Shown: positions 42,313 to 56,951, counted from the first letter of the stretch. The stretch is 64,000 nucleotides of DNA from Flexivirga oryzae (GCF_014190805.1 NZ_JACHVQ010000001.1:248001-312000), one strand, 5' to 3'. Notes: generated by a model not told the origin, from the sequence alone. Numbers and translations: made by a program.

Positions 42313-43056
42313 GTGAGCGAACGCGTCGAGTTCAACGTGCCAGGGACGGACCTCTCGCTGGGTGTGATCCGACATGGTCACTGGGGCAGGCCGGTCCTGG
42401 TCTTCCCCAGTGAGGCCGGCCGGGCCGAGGACTTCGCGAGCAACGGCATGGTCGAAGCGGTCCAGGACCTGGTGGACGCGGGTCGCGTGTCGTTCTTCTG
42501 CGTCGACTCCGCGGACCGGTGGACCTGGTCCGACAACGCCGCCACGACGGAGGAGCGCGCGATCCGGCAGCGCGACTACACCTCGTGGCTGGAGCACGCC
42601 GTCCTGCCCTGGATCGCCGACCAGCTCGGTGGTGAGCGTTCGCTGGCCACCCTCGGCGTCTCCATGGGCGCCTATCACGCGGTGCACTTCACGCTCACCC
42701 ACGCGCATCAGGCACCGCTGGCCATCGGTATGTCGGGCAGTTACGACGTGCGGTCGTGGCACGGCCACGGCGACCACGGGGACGCTACCTACTTCGCCAA
42801 CCCGGTGAGCTATGTCGCGGGGATGCACGGCGAGCACCTGGACTGGCTGCGCAGCGTCGCGAGCGTGCTGCTCGTCGTCGGCCAGGGGCCGTTCGAGGTG
42901 CAACCCACCCAAGCCCTCCCGTCAACCCTCGCCTTCGCGGAATTGTTGTCCGAGAAGGGGATTCCCCACCAGCTGGATGTGTGGGGCCACGACAGTGCAC
43001 ACGACTGGCCGTGGTGGCGGAAGCAATTGGCACACCACCTGCCGAGGTTCTGCTGA
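42313..43056 (+). CDS. Esterase-D-like alpha/beta hydrolase
   Basis: A 247-residue alpha/beta hydrolase. The nucleophile elbow is GVSMGAYHAVHFTLTH. HGHWGRPVLVFPSEAGRAED is the oxyanion region and GHDSAHDWPWWRKQL contains the likely catalytic His. It resembles putative esterases of the trehalose mycolyltransferase-like/esterase-D group, but lacks a signal peptide. It is followed after 36 nt by an ATP-grasp gene, suggesting a shared pathway. The frame is open upstream to 41401 inside the NuoF-like gene; the GTG at 42313 fits homology and the -10 box. Confidence 0.85.
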   Translation: MSERVEFNVPGTDLSLGVIRHGHWGRPVLVFPSEAGRAEDFASNGMVEAVQDLVDAGRVSFFCVDSADRWTWSDNAATTEERAIRQRDYTSWLEHAVLPWIADQLGGERSLATLGVSMGAYHAVHFTLTHAHQAPLAIGMSGSYDVRSWHGHGDHGDATYFANPVSYVAGMHGEHLDWLRSVASVLLVVGQGPFEVQPTQALPSTLAFAELLSEKGIPHQLDVWGHDSAHDWPWWRKQLAHHLPRFC

Positions 43057-43092
43057 TGTATGGCGAGCCGCGGCCCACGAAGGGAGCGCACA

Positions 43093-44331
43093 GTGACTGA
43101 ACACCTGATCGGCCTGCTGCTGGGAGCCGAGGAGGACTGGCCGCGTGCGTTCGAGGAACTCGCCCGCCGCGTCGGACCGATCACCGCGCCGGACGGGTCG
43201 CGGCACGACATACGCACCGAGCGGATGACCATCGAGCCGTTCAACCTGCGCGACCGGCCGCGTACCGATCTGGTCATCGACCGGCTCGCGCACTGGTACT
43301 ACCACCCGCGCGAGTGGTTGAAGAAGGCCGCGCTGATGGACGACGTCTACCTGCTCAACAGCCCGTTCACGTTCCAGTCCATGGAGAAGCACTCGGCATA
43401 CTGTGCGCTGATGCGGATGGGCATGAACGTCCCCGAGACGGTGCTGGTGCCCTACAAGAACCCGGTCGACAACGTGCGCTGGGCCTACACGTCGGCGAAG
43501 TACAACCGGTCGTTCGACCTGCCGTCGGTCGCGGCGGAGCTCGGCTACCCGATGTTCGTGAAGCCGTTCGACGGCGGCGCCTGGCGTGGTGTGTCGATGA
43601 TCCGGGGCGAGGAGGACCTGCGCCGCAGCTACGACCAGTCCGGCGAGATGCTGATGCACCTGCAACGCGCGGTGGACGGCTACGAGGTGTTCGCCCGCGC
43701 GCTGACCATCGGCCCCGAGACGATGGTGATGAAGTTCCGCCCCGACGAGCCGATGCACGACCGCTACGAGGTGGCCTACGACTTCCTCACTCCGGAGATC
43801 GGCGCGGAGACCCGCACCATCGCGCAGACCGTCAATGCGTTCTTCCGGTGGGAGTTCAACAGCTGCGAGATGCTCGTCAAGGACGGTGTCGTCTACCCGA
43901 TCGACTACGCCAACGCCTGCCCGGACGTCGCGGTGACCTCGCTGCACTACTACTTCCCGTGGGCGATCAAGTCGCTGCTGAAGTGGTCCATCTACTGTGT
44001 AGTGACCGATCGCAGGTGCCGCACCCAGGTCGACACCGACCCCTGGTTCGAGATCGCCGACAGGGACGACGACTATCAGGCGAAACTCGATGCGTACCAG
44101 CGGCTCTCGGATCAGCACTTCGAGGTCGACCGCTACCGGGAGTTCGTCGAGACGTCGCTGCCGGACCTCGACGAGATGGTGCTCGACTGGGTGCTGTCCG
44201 ACGACTTCGACAGGTTGCTCGTCGAGACCGTGAAGTCCACCTACCCGGAGCACGAGCACGAACGCTTCCTGGGGCACTTCCGCGGCCTCACCGGCCTGTG
44301 GGCCAAGGACGAGGAGAAGGTCCTCGGCTGA
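43093..44331 (+). CDS. ATP-grasp family ligase
   Basis: A 412-residue protein with an ATP-grasp core: YPMFVKPFDGGAWRGVSMIR (ATP-binding Lys and Gly-rich loop), MVMKFRPDEPMHDRYEV and a metal-binding C-terminal part (RWEFNSCEMLVKDGVVYPID, then YANACPD). ATP-grasp enzymes join a carboxylate to an amine or thiol through an acyl phosphate. The substrate is unknown. AGGGAG lies 7 nt before the GTG. The gene is convergent with a kinase gene, with 3 nt between the stop codons. Confidence 0.85.
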   Translation: MTEHLIGLLLGAEEDWPRAFEELARRVGPITAPDGSRHDIRTERMTIEPFNLRDRPRTDLVIDRLAHWYYHPREWLKKAALMDDVYLLNSPFTFQSMEKHSAYCALMRMGMNVPETVLVPYKNPVDNVRWAYTSAKYNRSFDLPSVAAELGYPMFVKPFDGGAWRGVSMIRGEEDLRRSYDQSGEMLMHLQRAVDGYEVFARALTIGPETMVMKFRPDEPMHDRYEVAYDFLTPEIGAETRTIAQTVNAFFRWEFNSCEMLVKDGVVYPIDYANACPDVAVTSLHYYFPWAIKSLLKWSIYCVVTDRRCRTQVDTDPWFEIADRDDDYQAKLDAYQRLSDQHFEVDRYREFVETSLPDLDEMVLDWVLSDDFDRLLVETVKSTYPEHEHERFLGHFRGLTGLWAKDEEKVLG

Positions 44332-44334
44332 CGG

Positions 44335-44847
44335 CTAACCGTCCAGGTCGCGCCCGATCCGCGAAAGCAGCTCGTCGTGGGGCGCTTTCGCGTCGAGCAC
44401 GGTCTCCTCGGGTATGCCGAGCCGGTCGTCCCCGAGCCACCAGTCGCGCATGTCGTCGGGCGTCCACTCGGCGGCGTCCGGGCTGGCGGTGTGCCGCGCG
44501 ACGGTCTCGGCGAAATCGACGTCCAGGTAGTAGACGAGGTTGTGCCCGCGGTGGTCCGCGAGCAGCCGGCGGATCATCGCGCCGTACTTCTGCGACCACA
44601 GGATGCCTTCCAGGACAACGTCTTTGCCGTGGTCGAGGCAGAAGCGCACGTTGAGGTCGATCAGCTCGACGGCGGCGACGAGCTCGAGCTTGTCACGTTC
44701 CTTCAGGATGATGCGGCGCACGTGGTCCTGGCCGACGACGGACATCGGCCGCTGACGCAGCGCCATCGACAGGCTCGACTTGCCGGCCCGGGACGGGCCG
44801 CGCAGCACGACCAGCCGGGTGGTGGCGGCTCCGACCGGTGCGGTCAC
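44335..44847 (-). CDS. P-loop kinase-like protein
   Basis: A 170-residue P-loop NTPase. Walker A is VLRGPSRAGKSSLSMALRQ and the segment DVVLEGILWSQKYGAMIRR follows. The size and the Asp-rich C-terminus resemble small-molecule kinases of the zeta-toxin/chloramphenicol phosphotransferase-like group. The GTG start overlaps the stop of the second kinase (GTGA), so they are translated together. The substrate is unknown. Confidence 0.78.
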   Translation of the reverse strand: MTAPVGAATTRLVVLRGPSRAGKSSLSMALRQRPMSVVGQDHVRRIILKERDKLELVAAVELIDLNVRFCLDHGKDVVLEGILWSQKYGAMIRRLLADHRGHNLVYYLDVDFAETVARHTASPDAAEWTPDDMRDWWLGDDRLGIPEETVLDAKAPHDELLSRIGRDLDG

Positions 44848-45458
44848 GGCGCGGGCGCCTCGTCCTGCTGCTCGAACTCGCGTGTGTCGATCAACGCCTC
44901 CTCGGTGCGTCGCAGGATGCGGGTCACCGTCTGGCCGGGGGAGAGGGACGTGTTGTCGATCCACAACCCGACGCGGAAGGTGTCGTGTTCGATCGTGTCC
45001 ACCAGACCCTCGACGGTGAAGCCGTGCCGGTAGGCGTTCTTCCCACGCGAGATCTCCCGGGCACGGATCACGTCCACCGACGGGGTGAGCATCACGAAGT
45101 GGACCGGCTCCGGTGCGGCGATCATCAGGAAATCGTCGAGGTAGCTGCCGAAGATGTTGTCGGCGATCACCGCGTCGAAACCGGCCGAGCGATAGACGTC
45201 GGCCACGGTCAGCGCGCCCGCGTACCGCAGGAAGAGCTGCTCGATCGCCTCGATCCGCGGGGGCTGCGTCATCAGCGCCTTGCCGGACACGACGACGTTG
45301 CCGATCGTGTCGCCGTCGATGAACACCGACCGCGGCAGCGCATCGGCGAGCGCCTGACCCACGGTCGTCTTGCCCGCGGCCTGGGCCCCGGAGATCACGA
45401 AGAGTCGACCCGTCCCCGTCCCCGACGCGGTCGCGGGCTTCACCGTGTGTCCGGTCAC
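44844..45458 (-). CDS. AAA/P-loop kinase-like ATPase
   Basis: A 204-residue P-loop protein: VISGAQAAGKTTVGQALADA (Walker A), FIDGDTIGNVVVSG, then AVIADNIFGSYLDDFL and FVMLTPSVDVIRAREISRG (lid-like region). It resembles gluconate/shikimate-kinase-like or phosphotransferase-like enzymes without a clear subfamily. The GTG at 45458 has TACACT 6 nt upstream. It forms a two-gene operon with the kinase at 44335. Confidence 0.78.
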   Translation of the reverse strand: MTGHTVKPATASGTGTGRLFVISGAQAAGKTTVGQALADALPRSVFIDGDTIGNVVVSGKALMTQPPRIEAIEQLFLRYAGALTVADVYRSAGFDAVIADNIFGSYLDDFLMIAAPEPVHFVMLTPSVDVIRAREISRGKNAYRHGFTVEGLVDTIEHDTFRVGLWIDNTSLSPGQTVTRILRRTEEALIDTREFEQQDEAPAP

Positions 45459-45464
45459 CGGGTC

Positions 45465-45470
45465 AGTGTA
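45465..45470 (-). promoter_or_regulatory. Candidate -10 box, leaderless kinase operon
   Basis: TACACT on the minus strand ends 6 nt before the GTG at 45458. Confidence 0.45.
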
Positions 45471-45476
45471 GGCGGC

Positions 45477-47126
<1,650 letters not shown>

Positions 47127-47315
47127 GGAAACAGCCTGCCACGGGATCGGGTCGTGCGGTGCCGGGATCGCGATGACGAAACGTCGCTCCTGGGAGCGCG
47201 GTGACGAGTTCCTGACAATCGATCGGCTCGCTAACCCCATAGGGCAACGCCGCGTCACTAGCTTGTGGCCAGGCGGCTCACCACCGTGACCGCCGGTCCC
47301 CAGGAAGGAAATTCG

Positions 47316-49277
47316 ATGCGCACACAGATCGCCCTGCTCGGCGCCGTCACCCTCGCCGCAGGTGCAATCGGCAGTCCGGCGCTCGCTGCCGCAAGCCACT
47401 CCGATTCGGGTCGCAAGGTCGTCGCGCACGCCGTGCAGGATCCCGGGCGTTCGCTCGGCGCCGCCGCGGCCCGGCAGACGACCAGTTTCATCGTCACGTT
47501 CAAACTGCGCGACGAGGCGGGCGCGGCCGGGTTCGTCAGGGCCGTGTCCGACCCGCACAGCGCGCTGCACGGCCACTATCTGTCCGCCGCGCAGTTCACC
47601 CGCAGGTATGCCGCGAGCACGACCGACGTGGCGAAAGCGTTGCAATGGTTGCGCAGCCAGGGTCTGAAGCCCGGCGCCGTGTCCTCGAGCCGCAGCTACG
47701 TCGAGGTGACCGGGACGGTCGCCGCAGTCAACAAGGCGTTCGGCACCACGATGCGGTCCTACACCGCCGGCGGGCGCACCTTCACCGCTCCCGCGAAGGC
47801 CGTCACGGTCCCGAGCAGTGTCGGGGTGATCTCGGGCGTCATCGGGTTGGACCACTCACGCCAGTTGCACACCACGAACGTGCGAACCAACGAGACCACC
47901 GCGAGCCGGAAGAACGTTCGCAGCCTCGCCGCGCTCGGCGCCAAACCGAACGCGAAATCCGGTGCGAGCGATGCGTGCTCGTCGTACTACGGGCAGTACC
48001 ACCTGCCCTCCATCCCGAAGGCGAAGACGCCGCTGAAGGGGGTGCAGGCGGGCAGCCTGTGCGGATACACCCCGCAGCAGATGCAGGCCGCGCGCGGGAT
48101 CACCAAGGTGCAGAACACCGGGAAGGGGATGAAGGTCGGCATCACCCTCTGGTGCAACGACCCCCGCATCAAGGACGACACCAACACGTGGGCCAAGGAT
48201 CTCGGCTATCAGCAGTTGCGGAAGAACCAGCTGCAGGTGCTGCTCCCCGCCGGTGGATTCGACTCCACTTACTGCGACGACCTGGCATCGGGCGGTGTCA
48301 ACGAGGAGCAGGCCCTGGACGTGCAGTCGATCCATGGTGCGGCACCGGACGCCAAGATCGTCTATTCGGCGGCTTCCCGGCCGTTCGACGATGCGCTCCT
48401 GGTCTCACTGCACGCGCTCGTCGACGGCAACAAGGTCGACGTGATCACCAACTCGTGGGGCGGCGGCGAGGTCGACGATCCGGCGAGCAACGACGCCTAC
48501 AGCGCGGTCTTCATGCAGGCGGCAGCGCAGGGCATCTCGGTGCTGTTCTCCTCGGGGGACTACGGCGACAACACCCTGGGCAACCAGCAGGAAAACCCGC
48601 CGTCCGCGGACTACCCGGCCGCCAACCCCTGGATCACCGCCGTGGGCGGCACCTCCCTCGCGACCGGCAACGCCAAGGGCTCGAAGGTCCTGTGGGAGCA
48701 GGCGTGGAACACCTCGCGCAGCATCCAGGCGAACGATGCCTGGGGTGCATGGACCTACCGGTACGGCGGAGGCGGCGGCGTCAGCCAGGTGCACGAGGAG
48801 CCGTACTACCAGCAGGGTGTCGTCCCGACGCGGTTCACCGGCGTGGACCCGCACCGTGCCTATCCGGATCTGGCGGGAGCCGGTGATCCCTACACCGGTT
48901 ACCTGATCGGCTACCACGACCCGGACACCGGCAACTTCACGCTCGGCAAGATCGGCGGCACGAGCTGGTCGTCGCCGTGGACCGCCGGGACGGTCGCGTT
49001 GACCGGCAAGCGCGTCGGTTTCCTCAACCCGATCATCTACAGCAAAGGGCATGCCGGCCTGACCGACGTGAAGGGCAACCAGTTCAAGCACGGATTCGAG
49101 GTGAAGGCCACCATGCTGACCAGCAGCGGCTCGCTGGTCAGCGTGCTCACCACGGTGGGTGTCAACTCCCAGCAGGTCCAGGACCAGACCCTCACGTCCG
49201 AGAAGGGCTACGACAACCTGACCGGCTTGGGGGTGCCGACCTCGACGAAGGCGTTCGTGAAGGCCCTGCGCAAGTAG
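47316..49277 (+). CDS. Secreted S53-family (sedolisin/kumamolisin) serine-carboxyl protease
   Basis: A 653-residue preproprotease. A signal peptide ends near ALAAASHSD. A pro-kumamolisin domain covers about residues 40-200 (HGHYLSAAQFTRRYAAS and the processing region near SRKNVRSL). The catalytic domain has Glu and Asp in GGVNEEQALDVQSIHG, oxyanion Asp in LFSSGDYGDNT and nucleophile Ser in GGTSWSSPWTAGTVAL. These proteases act at acid pH outside the cell. GGAAGGAA lies before the ATG. The usual C-terminal calcium site is only partly visible. Confidence 0.92.
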   Translation: MRTQIALLGAVTLAAGAIGSPALAAASHSDSGRKVVAHAVQDPGRSLGAAAARQTTSFIVTFKLRDEAGAAGFVRAVSDPHSALHGHYLSAAQFTRRYAASTTDVAKALQWLRSQGLKPGAVSSSRSYVEVTGTVAAVNKAFGTTMRSYTAGGRTFTAPAKAVTVPSSVGVISGVIGLDHSRQLHTTNVRTNETTASRKNVRSLAALGAKPNAKSGASDACSSYYGQYHLPSIPKAKTPLKGVQAGSLCGYTPQQMQAARGITKVQNTGKGMKVGITLWCNDPRIKDDTNTWAKDLGYQQLRKNQLQVLLPAGGFDSTYCDDLASGGVNEEQALDVQSIHGAAPDAKIVYSAASRPFDDALLVSLHALVDGNKVDVITNSWGGGEVDDPASNDAYSAVFMQAAAQGISVLFSSGDYGDNTLGNQQENPPSADYPAANPWITAVGGTSLATGNAKGSKVLWEQAWNTSRSIQANDAWGAWTYRYGGGGGVSQVHEEPYYQQGVVPTRFTGVDPHRAYPDLAGAGDPYTGYLIGYHDPDTGNFTLGKIGGTSWSSPWTAGTVALTGKRVGFLNPIIYSKGHAGLTDVKGNQFKHGFEVKATMLTSSGSLVSVLTTVGVNSQQVQDQTLTSEKGYDNLTGLGVPTSTKAFVKALRK

Positions 49278-49303
49278 CTTCCTGCACCGCCCACGGAACT
49301 GGG

Positions 49304-49334
49304 GGCGCCACCCGGCTGGTCCGGGTGGCGCCCT
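49304..49334. terminator. Bidirectional terminator between the S53 protease and mak::glgB
   Basis: A perfect 13-bp stem, GGGCGCCACCCGG with CCGGGTGGCGCCC, around the loop ctggt. It lies between the convergent genes, 26 bp after one stop and 13 bp after the other. Confidence 0.88.
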
Positions 49335-49347
49335 TGGTCGTCGCCGG

Positions 49348-52300
49348 CTACTCGGGCGTGGACGCCTCGGGCACGAACCAGATCGCGGAGAGCGGTGGAA
49401 CCGTCATCACCGCCGAGAACTCCTGCCCGTGCTCCGGTACGGCGTCCGCGGTCACTCCACCGAGGTTGCCGCGGTTCGCCCCGCCGTACCGCTCCGCGTC
49501 GGTGTTGAGCGCCTCGGTCCAGCGACCGGCGCGGGGCAGCCCGATGCGCACGTCACGGGCCTCGGAGCCGCTGAAGTTGATCACCGCCGCGATGACGTCG
49601 CCGGTGCGCTCGGGGTTCTCGAAACGCAGGTAGGAGAAGAGGTTCGCGTCCCGGTTGTTGGCGTCGATCCACTGGAAACCGCTGGGATCGTGATCGTGCA
49701 TCCACAACGCGGGGTGATCCTTGTAGATCCGGTTGAGATCCACCACCAGCTCGGCGACACCCCGATGCGCCGGCTGATCCAGCAACCACCAGTCGAGGCT
49801 GCGGCCGTCCGCCCACTCCGACTCCTGCGCGAACTCACAACCCATGAAGAGCAACTGCTTGCCGGGGTGCCCCCACATGTTCGCGAGGAACGCGCGGACA
49901 CCGGCGAGCTGCTCCCACCGGTTGCCGGGCATCTTGCGCAGCAGGGACCCCTTGCCGTGGACGACCTCGTCGTGGCTGATCGGCAGCACGAACTGCTCGC
50001 TCCATGCGTAGACCAGCGAGAAGGTCAGCTCGTCGTGGTGGAATCGTCGGTAGATCGGTTGCTGCGCAACGTAATCCAGCGTGTCGTGCATCCAGCCCAT
50101 GTTCCACTTGAAGCCGAAGCCCAGACCGTCGGCGCTGGTCGGTTTGGTGACGCCCGGCCAGGAGGTGGACTCCTCGGCCACCATGAACGTGCCGGGCATC
50201 CTCCGGTATGCCGTGGCGTTGGTCTCCTGCAGGAGCTGCACCGCCTCGAGGTTCTCCCGGCCGCCGTGCCGGTTCGGCAGCCATTCGCCCTCGTTGCGTG
50301 AGTAGTCGAGGTAGAGCATGGACGCCACGCCGTCGACCCGCAGGCCGTCCGCGTGGAACTCCTGCATCCAGTAGATTGCGTTCGCGACCAGGAAGTTGCG
50401 CACCTGGGGGCGGCCGAAATCGAAGATGTACGAACCCCATTCGGGGTGCCAGCCGCGTCGTGGGTCGGGGTGCTCGTAGAGTGCGGTGCCGTCGAAGCGG
50501 GCCAGCGCCCATTCGTCGGTGGCGAAGTGTCCGGGCACCCAGTCCAGGATGACGCCGATGCCGGCCCGGTGCAGCGCGTCGACTAGGAACCGGAAGTCGT
50601 CCGGGTCGCCCAGACGCGAATTGGGCGCGTAGTAGCCGGTCACGTGGTAGCCCCAGGACGGCGGGTAGGGGTGCTCCATCACCGGCATGAACTCGACGTG
50701 GCTGAAGCCGAGCTCCGAGACGTACGAGACGAGTTCGGATGCCAGATCGCGCCAGGACTTGCCCTGCCGCCACGACATCGGATGGACCTCGTAGACGCTC
50801 ATCGGGCGTTGGTGGGCATGCGTCGTAGAACGCTGCTGCAGCCAGTCGGCGTCACCCCACTCGTAGGACGACTCGGTGACCACCGACGCCGTCGCGGGCG
50901 CGATCTCCGCCTTCCGGGCCAGCGGGTCGGCCTTCTCCCGCCAGATGCCGTCGGGGCCGAGGATGTCGAACTTGTACCGCGTGCCTGCACCGACTCCCGG
51001 CACGAACAGCTCCCACACCCCGCCGTTCAACCGGCGCATCGGGTGTCCTTGCGCGTTCCAGGTGTTGAAGTCGCCGACCAGGCGGACGCCACGCGCGCCC
51101 GGCGCCCACACCGCGAACGACGTGCCGTGCACGGTGCCCTGCGGGCTCTCGTAGCGTCGCACGTGTGCGCCCAGCACAGTCCACAGCTGCTCGTGGCGGC
51201 CTTCCGCGATCAGGTGCAGGTCCATCTCGCCCAGGGTGGGCAGGAAGCGGTAGGGGTCGTCCGTCACGTGTTCGACCCCGTCGTCGTACGTCGTCACGAC
51301 GCGGTAGTCGGGCACCTCCGCACCCGGCAGCGTGCCGCTCCACAGGCCCTCGTAGTCGTGGCCCAGGTCGGTGCGTGAGCCGTCGGGCAGCTGCACCTGG
51401 ACGGTGCGGGCGAGTGGACGGAATACCCGCACCAGTGCGGTGGATCCGTCGGTGTGGGGGCCGAGGAGCCGGTGCGGGTCGCCGTACCGCCCGGCGAGCA
51501 GTTCGTCGGCGGTCTCCTGACGTAACGCAGTCGACGGGGCCGTACTGCCGTTGTCCTGATCGCTCATCTGGTCGCTCCTCGTCGTCGGCAACAGCCGATG
51601 GATCGCACTGCGCGGGATGTCCAGCCAGTCGGGCCGGTTGCGTGCCTCGTAGACGACCTCGTAGGCCGCCTTGTCCACCTCGAAGAGCTCGATGAGCTCC
51701 TGGTATGCCGCGAGCTCGGTCTCGCTCTGCGCGGCGTACCCGGCGAGGAAGGCCTCGCGAGACTGCGTCGCCCAGTCCCGCCGGGAGACTGCCGGGTCGT
51801 CCTGTTCGACCGAGCCGGCGGCGTAGTCGAACGACCGCAACATGCCTGCGATGTCCCGCAGCGGGGTGTCGAGCTCGTTGCGCTCCGGCAGCGGGCGCAA
51901 CGGCTCACCCTCGAAGTCCAGCAGCACCCAGCCACGGCCGGGCACGTCCAGCACCTGGCCGAGGTGGTAGTCGCCGTGGATGCGTTGCAGTGCCGGCCAG
52001 TTCGCGTCGGTCGCCCGGTCCAGCAGCGCCTCGAACGCAGCCTGGTCGGAGCCAAGCTCCGGCACGGCGTGCACCGCGGACCCGAAACGCCGGCGCATGG
52101 TGTCCAGTTGCGCCGCAACGGTTTCGGCGGTGCTCGGCGCGGTGGGCAGCGCCTGCGCCAGCTGCGCGTGCACCTGCGCCGTCGCGGCACCGAGCGCGTG
52201 CGCCGACGTCACGAACGAGCGGTCAGCGGTCGCCGCGTCGAGCGCCTCCCGCCAGGCGTCGCGCACGCCCGGGAAGAACTCCTGCGCGAAGGCGAGGTGA

Positions 52301-53058
52301 CCTCGACAAGCTCGGCCATCGCTGGTGGTGGCTCGGCCGTCGTGGGTGGTGGCTCGGCCATCGCTGTCGTGGGGTGCCGGCCAGTCGCCCCGGAGCGATG
52401 CGACCATCCGCGGCACCTGCTCGCTGCCCGCTGCGGTGAGCGCGGTCTGCAGGGTGACGTCAGGGTTGTCACCCGCGTGCACGACGCGAAACACCTTGAT
52501 GATCAACGGATCGTCGTCGGCCACGTCCACGATGATCGAGGTGTTGGACTGTTCACCCGACAGCACCCGGGACGCAGTGACCGCCGGGACCGAGGAGTGC
52601 CGGTGACCACTGCCGCGCACGGTCACCGTCGACTCGCGGTGCCCGACCTCACCCGTCGTCACGTCGTGCGTCTCGAGTTCGGCCTGCCGACCACCGGTGA
52701 CCATCGCGCGTAACAGCGCGCGCACGAACACCGGGTCGTGGCAGCCGTCGTAGACGAAGCGGTTGCCGAGCGCGGAGTGCTGCATCTCCCCGACGAGTGC
52801 CTCGGCGGCGCCGTCCAGCGGTGCGCTGCGGTAGGTGAGCGGCACCTGGTAGAGGACCGGCTCCGGCCCGGACGTGTCCGTCACCAGGAGGATCTCGACG
52901 CCGACCTCGCCGTCCGGGTCGTCGAAGCGGTAACTGCCCCGCAGCTCCAGGTGCGGCCGGCTGCCTTTACCGCCATACCAGCGGCGGTCGCCGATCCAGC
53001 CCTGCAACAGCTCCAGTTTGGTGGGTTTCAGGCTCGCCCCGGCATGGATGATCGCCAT
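49348..53058 (-). CDS. glgB: Maltokinase::1,4-alpha-glucan branching enzyme fusion
   Basis: A 1236-residue single frame. Residues 1 to about 490 are maltokinase (maltose plus ATP to maltose-1-phosphate): an N-terminal cap (IGDRRWYGGKGSRPHLELRG), then QRIHGDYHLGQVL and VLLDFEGEPLRP of the kinase fold. Residues 498-1236 are GlgB: CBM48 (GVRLVGDFNTWNAQGHP) and a GH13 barrel with nucleophile Asp in GLRVDGVASMLYLDYSR, acid/base Glu in FMVAEESTSW and ISHDEVVHGKGSLL. Met498 is preceded by GAGGAG 7 nt upstream, so GlgB could also be made alone. Residues about 230-250 of Mak are a repeat-derived insert. The start is 3 nt after the treS stop. Confidence 0.93.
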   Translation of the reverse strand: MAIIHAGASLKPTKLELLQGWIGDRRWYGGKGSRPHLELRGSYRFDDPDGEVGVEILLVTDTSGPEPVLYQVPLTYRSAPLDGAAEALVGEMQHSALGNRFVYDGCHDPVFVRALLRAMVTGGRQAELETHDVTTGEVGHRESTVTVRGSGHRHSSVPAVTASRVLSGEQSNTSIIVDVADDDPLIIKVFRVVHAGDNPDVTLQTALTAAGSEQVPRMVASLRGDWPAPHDSDGRATTHDGRATTSDGRACRGHLAFAQEFFPGVRDAWREALDAATADRSFVTSAHALGAATAQVHAQLAQALPTAPSTAETVAAQLDTMRRRFGSAVHAVPELGSDQAAFEALLDRATDANWPALQRIHGDYHLGQVLDVPGRGWVLLDFEGEPLRPLPERNELDTPLRDIAGMLRSFDYAAGSVEQDDPAVSRRDWATQSREAFLAGYAAQSETELAAYQELIELFEVDKAAYEVVYEARNRPDWLDIPRSAIHRLLPTTRSDQMSDQDNGSTAPSTALRQETADELLAGRYGDPHRLLGPHTDGSTALVRVFRPLARTVQVQLPDGSRTDLGHDYEGLWSGTLPGAEVPDYRVVTTYDDGVEHVTDDPYRFLPTLGEMDLHLIAEGRHEQLWTVLGAHVRRYESPQGTVHGTSFAVWAPGARGVRLVGDFNTWNAQGHPMRRLNGGVWELFVPGVGAGTRYKFDILGPDGIWREKADPLARKAEIAPATASVVTESSYEWGDADWLQQRSTTHAHQRPMSVYEVHPMSWRQGKSWRDLASELVSYVSELGFSHVEFMPVMEHPYPPSWGYHVTGYYAPNSRLGDPDDFRFLVDALHRAGIGVILDWVPGHFATDEWALARFDGTALYEHPDPRRGWHPEWGSYIFDFGRPQVRNFLVANAIYWMQEFHADGLRVDGVASMLYLDYSRNEGEWLPNRHGGRENLEAVQLLQETNATAYRRMPGTFMVAEESTSWPGVTKPTSADGLGFGFKWNMGWMHDTLDYVAQQPIYRRFHHDELTFSLVYAWSEQFVLPISHDEVVHGKGSLLRKMPGNRWEQLAGVRAFLANMWGHPGKQLLFMGCEFAQESEWADGRSLDWWLLDQPAHRGVAELVVDLNRIYKDHPALWMHDHDPSGFQWIDANNRDANLFSYLRFENPERTGDVIAAVINFSGSEARDVRIGLPRAGRWTEALNTDAERYGGANRGNLGGVTADAVPEHGQEFSAVMTVPPLSAIWFVPEASTPE
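51565..51580 (-). promoter_or_regulatory. Internal ribosome-binding site and start for free GlgB
   Basis: On the minus strand GAGGAG-cgaccag-ATG gives ideal spacing for the codon of Met498 (51565-51567). No stop codon separates it from the maltokinase frame, so both a fusion and a free GlgB of 739 residues could be produced. Confidence 0.6.
52290..52380. repeat. REP-like repeat inserted in frame in the maltokinase coding region
   Basis: gaggtgacctcgacaagctc matches the REP-like array near 5034-5051. It is followed by gtggtggctcggcc repeated. The read-through peptide is a tandem of DGRATTHDGRATTSDGRAC, unlike the flanking kinase sequence (GDWPAP before, HLAFAQEFFPG after). Confidence 0.75.
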
Positions 53059-53061
53059 GGG

Positions 53062-54783
<1,722 letters not shown>

Positions 54784-54789
54784 GGTGCT

Positions 54790-56841
<2,052 letters not shown>

Positions 56842-56848
56842 CTGAGCG

Positions 56849-56854
56849 ACGCTA
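56849..56854 (-). promoter_or_regulatory. Candidate -10 box, leaderless glgE operon
   Basis: TAGCGT on the minus strand ends 7 nt before the GTG at 56841. The 124-bp region between the starts carries both divergent promoters. Confidence 0.5.
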
Positions 56855-56951
56855 CAAGATCCGGGGCCGACAGGGACACCTGTTGGCCCCCGGTGTCCGG
56901 ATCGGCGGGTGACCAGCATCCGGTCGAATTCGCGTCAGCGCCGTGCGCCCC

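Noticed and set aside
49348..53058. Frameshift or missed stop between mak and glgB
   Set aside because: The frame is continuous and both domains are intact in it, so the fusion is reported as real, though the internal ribosome site is noted.
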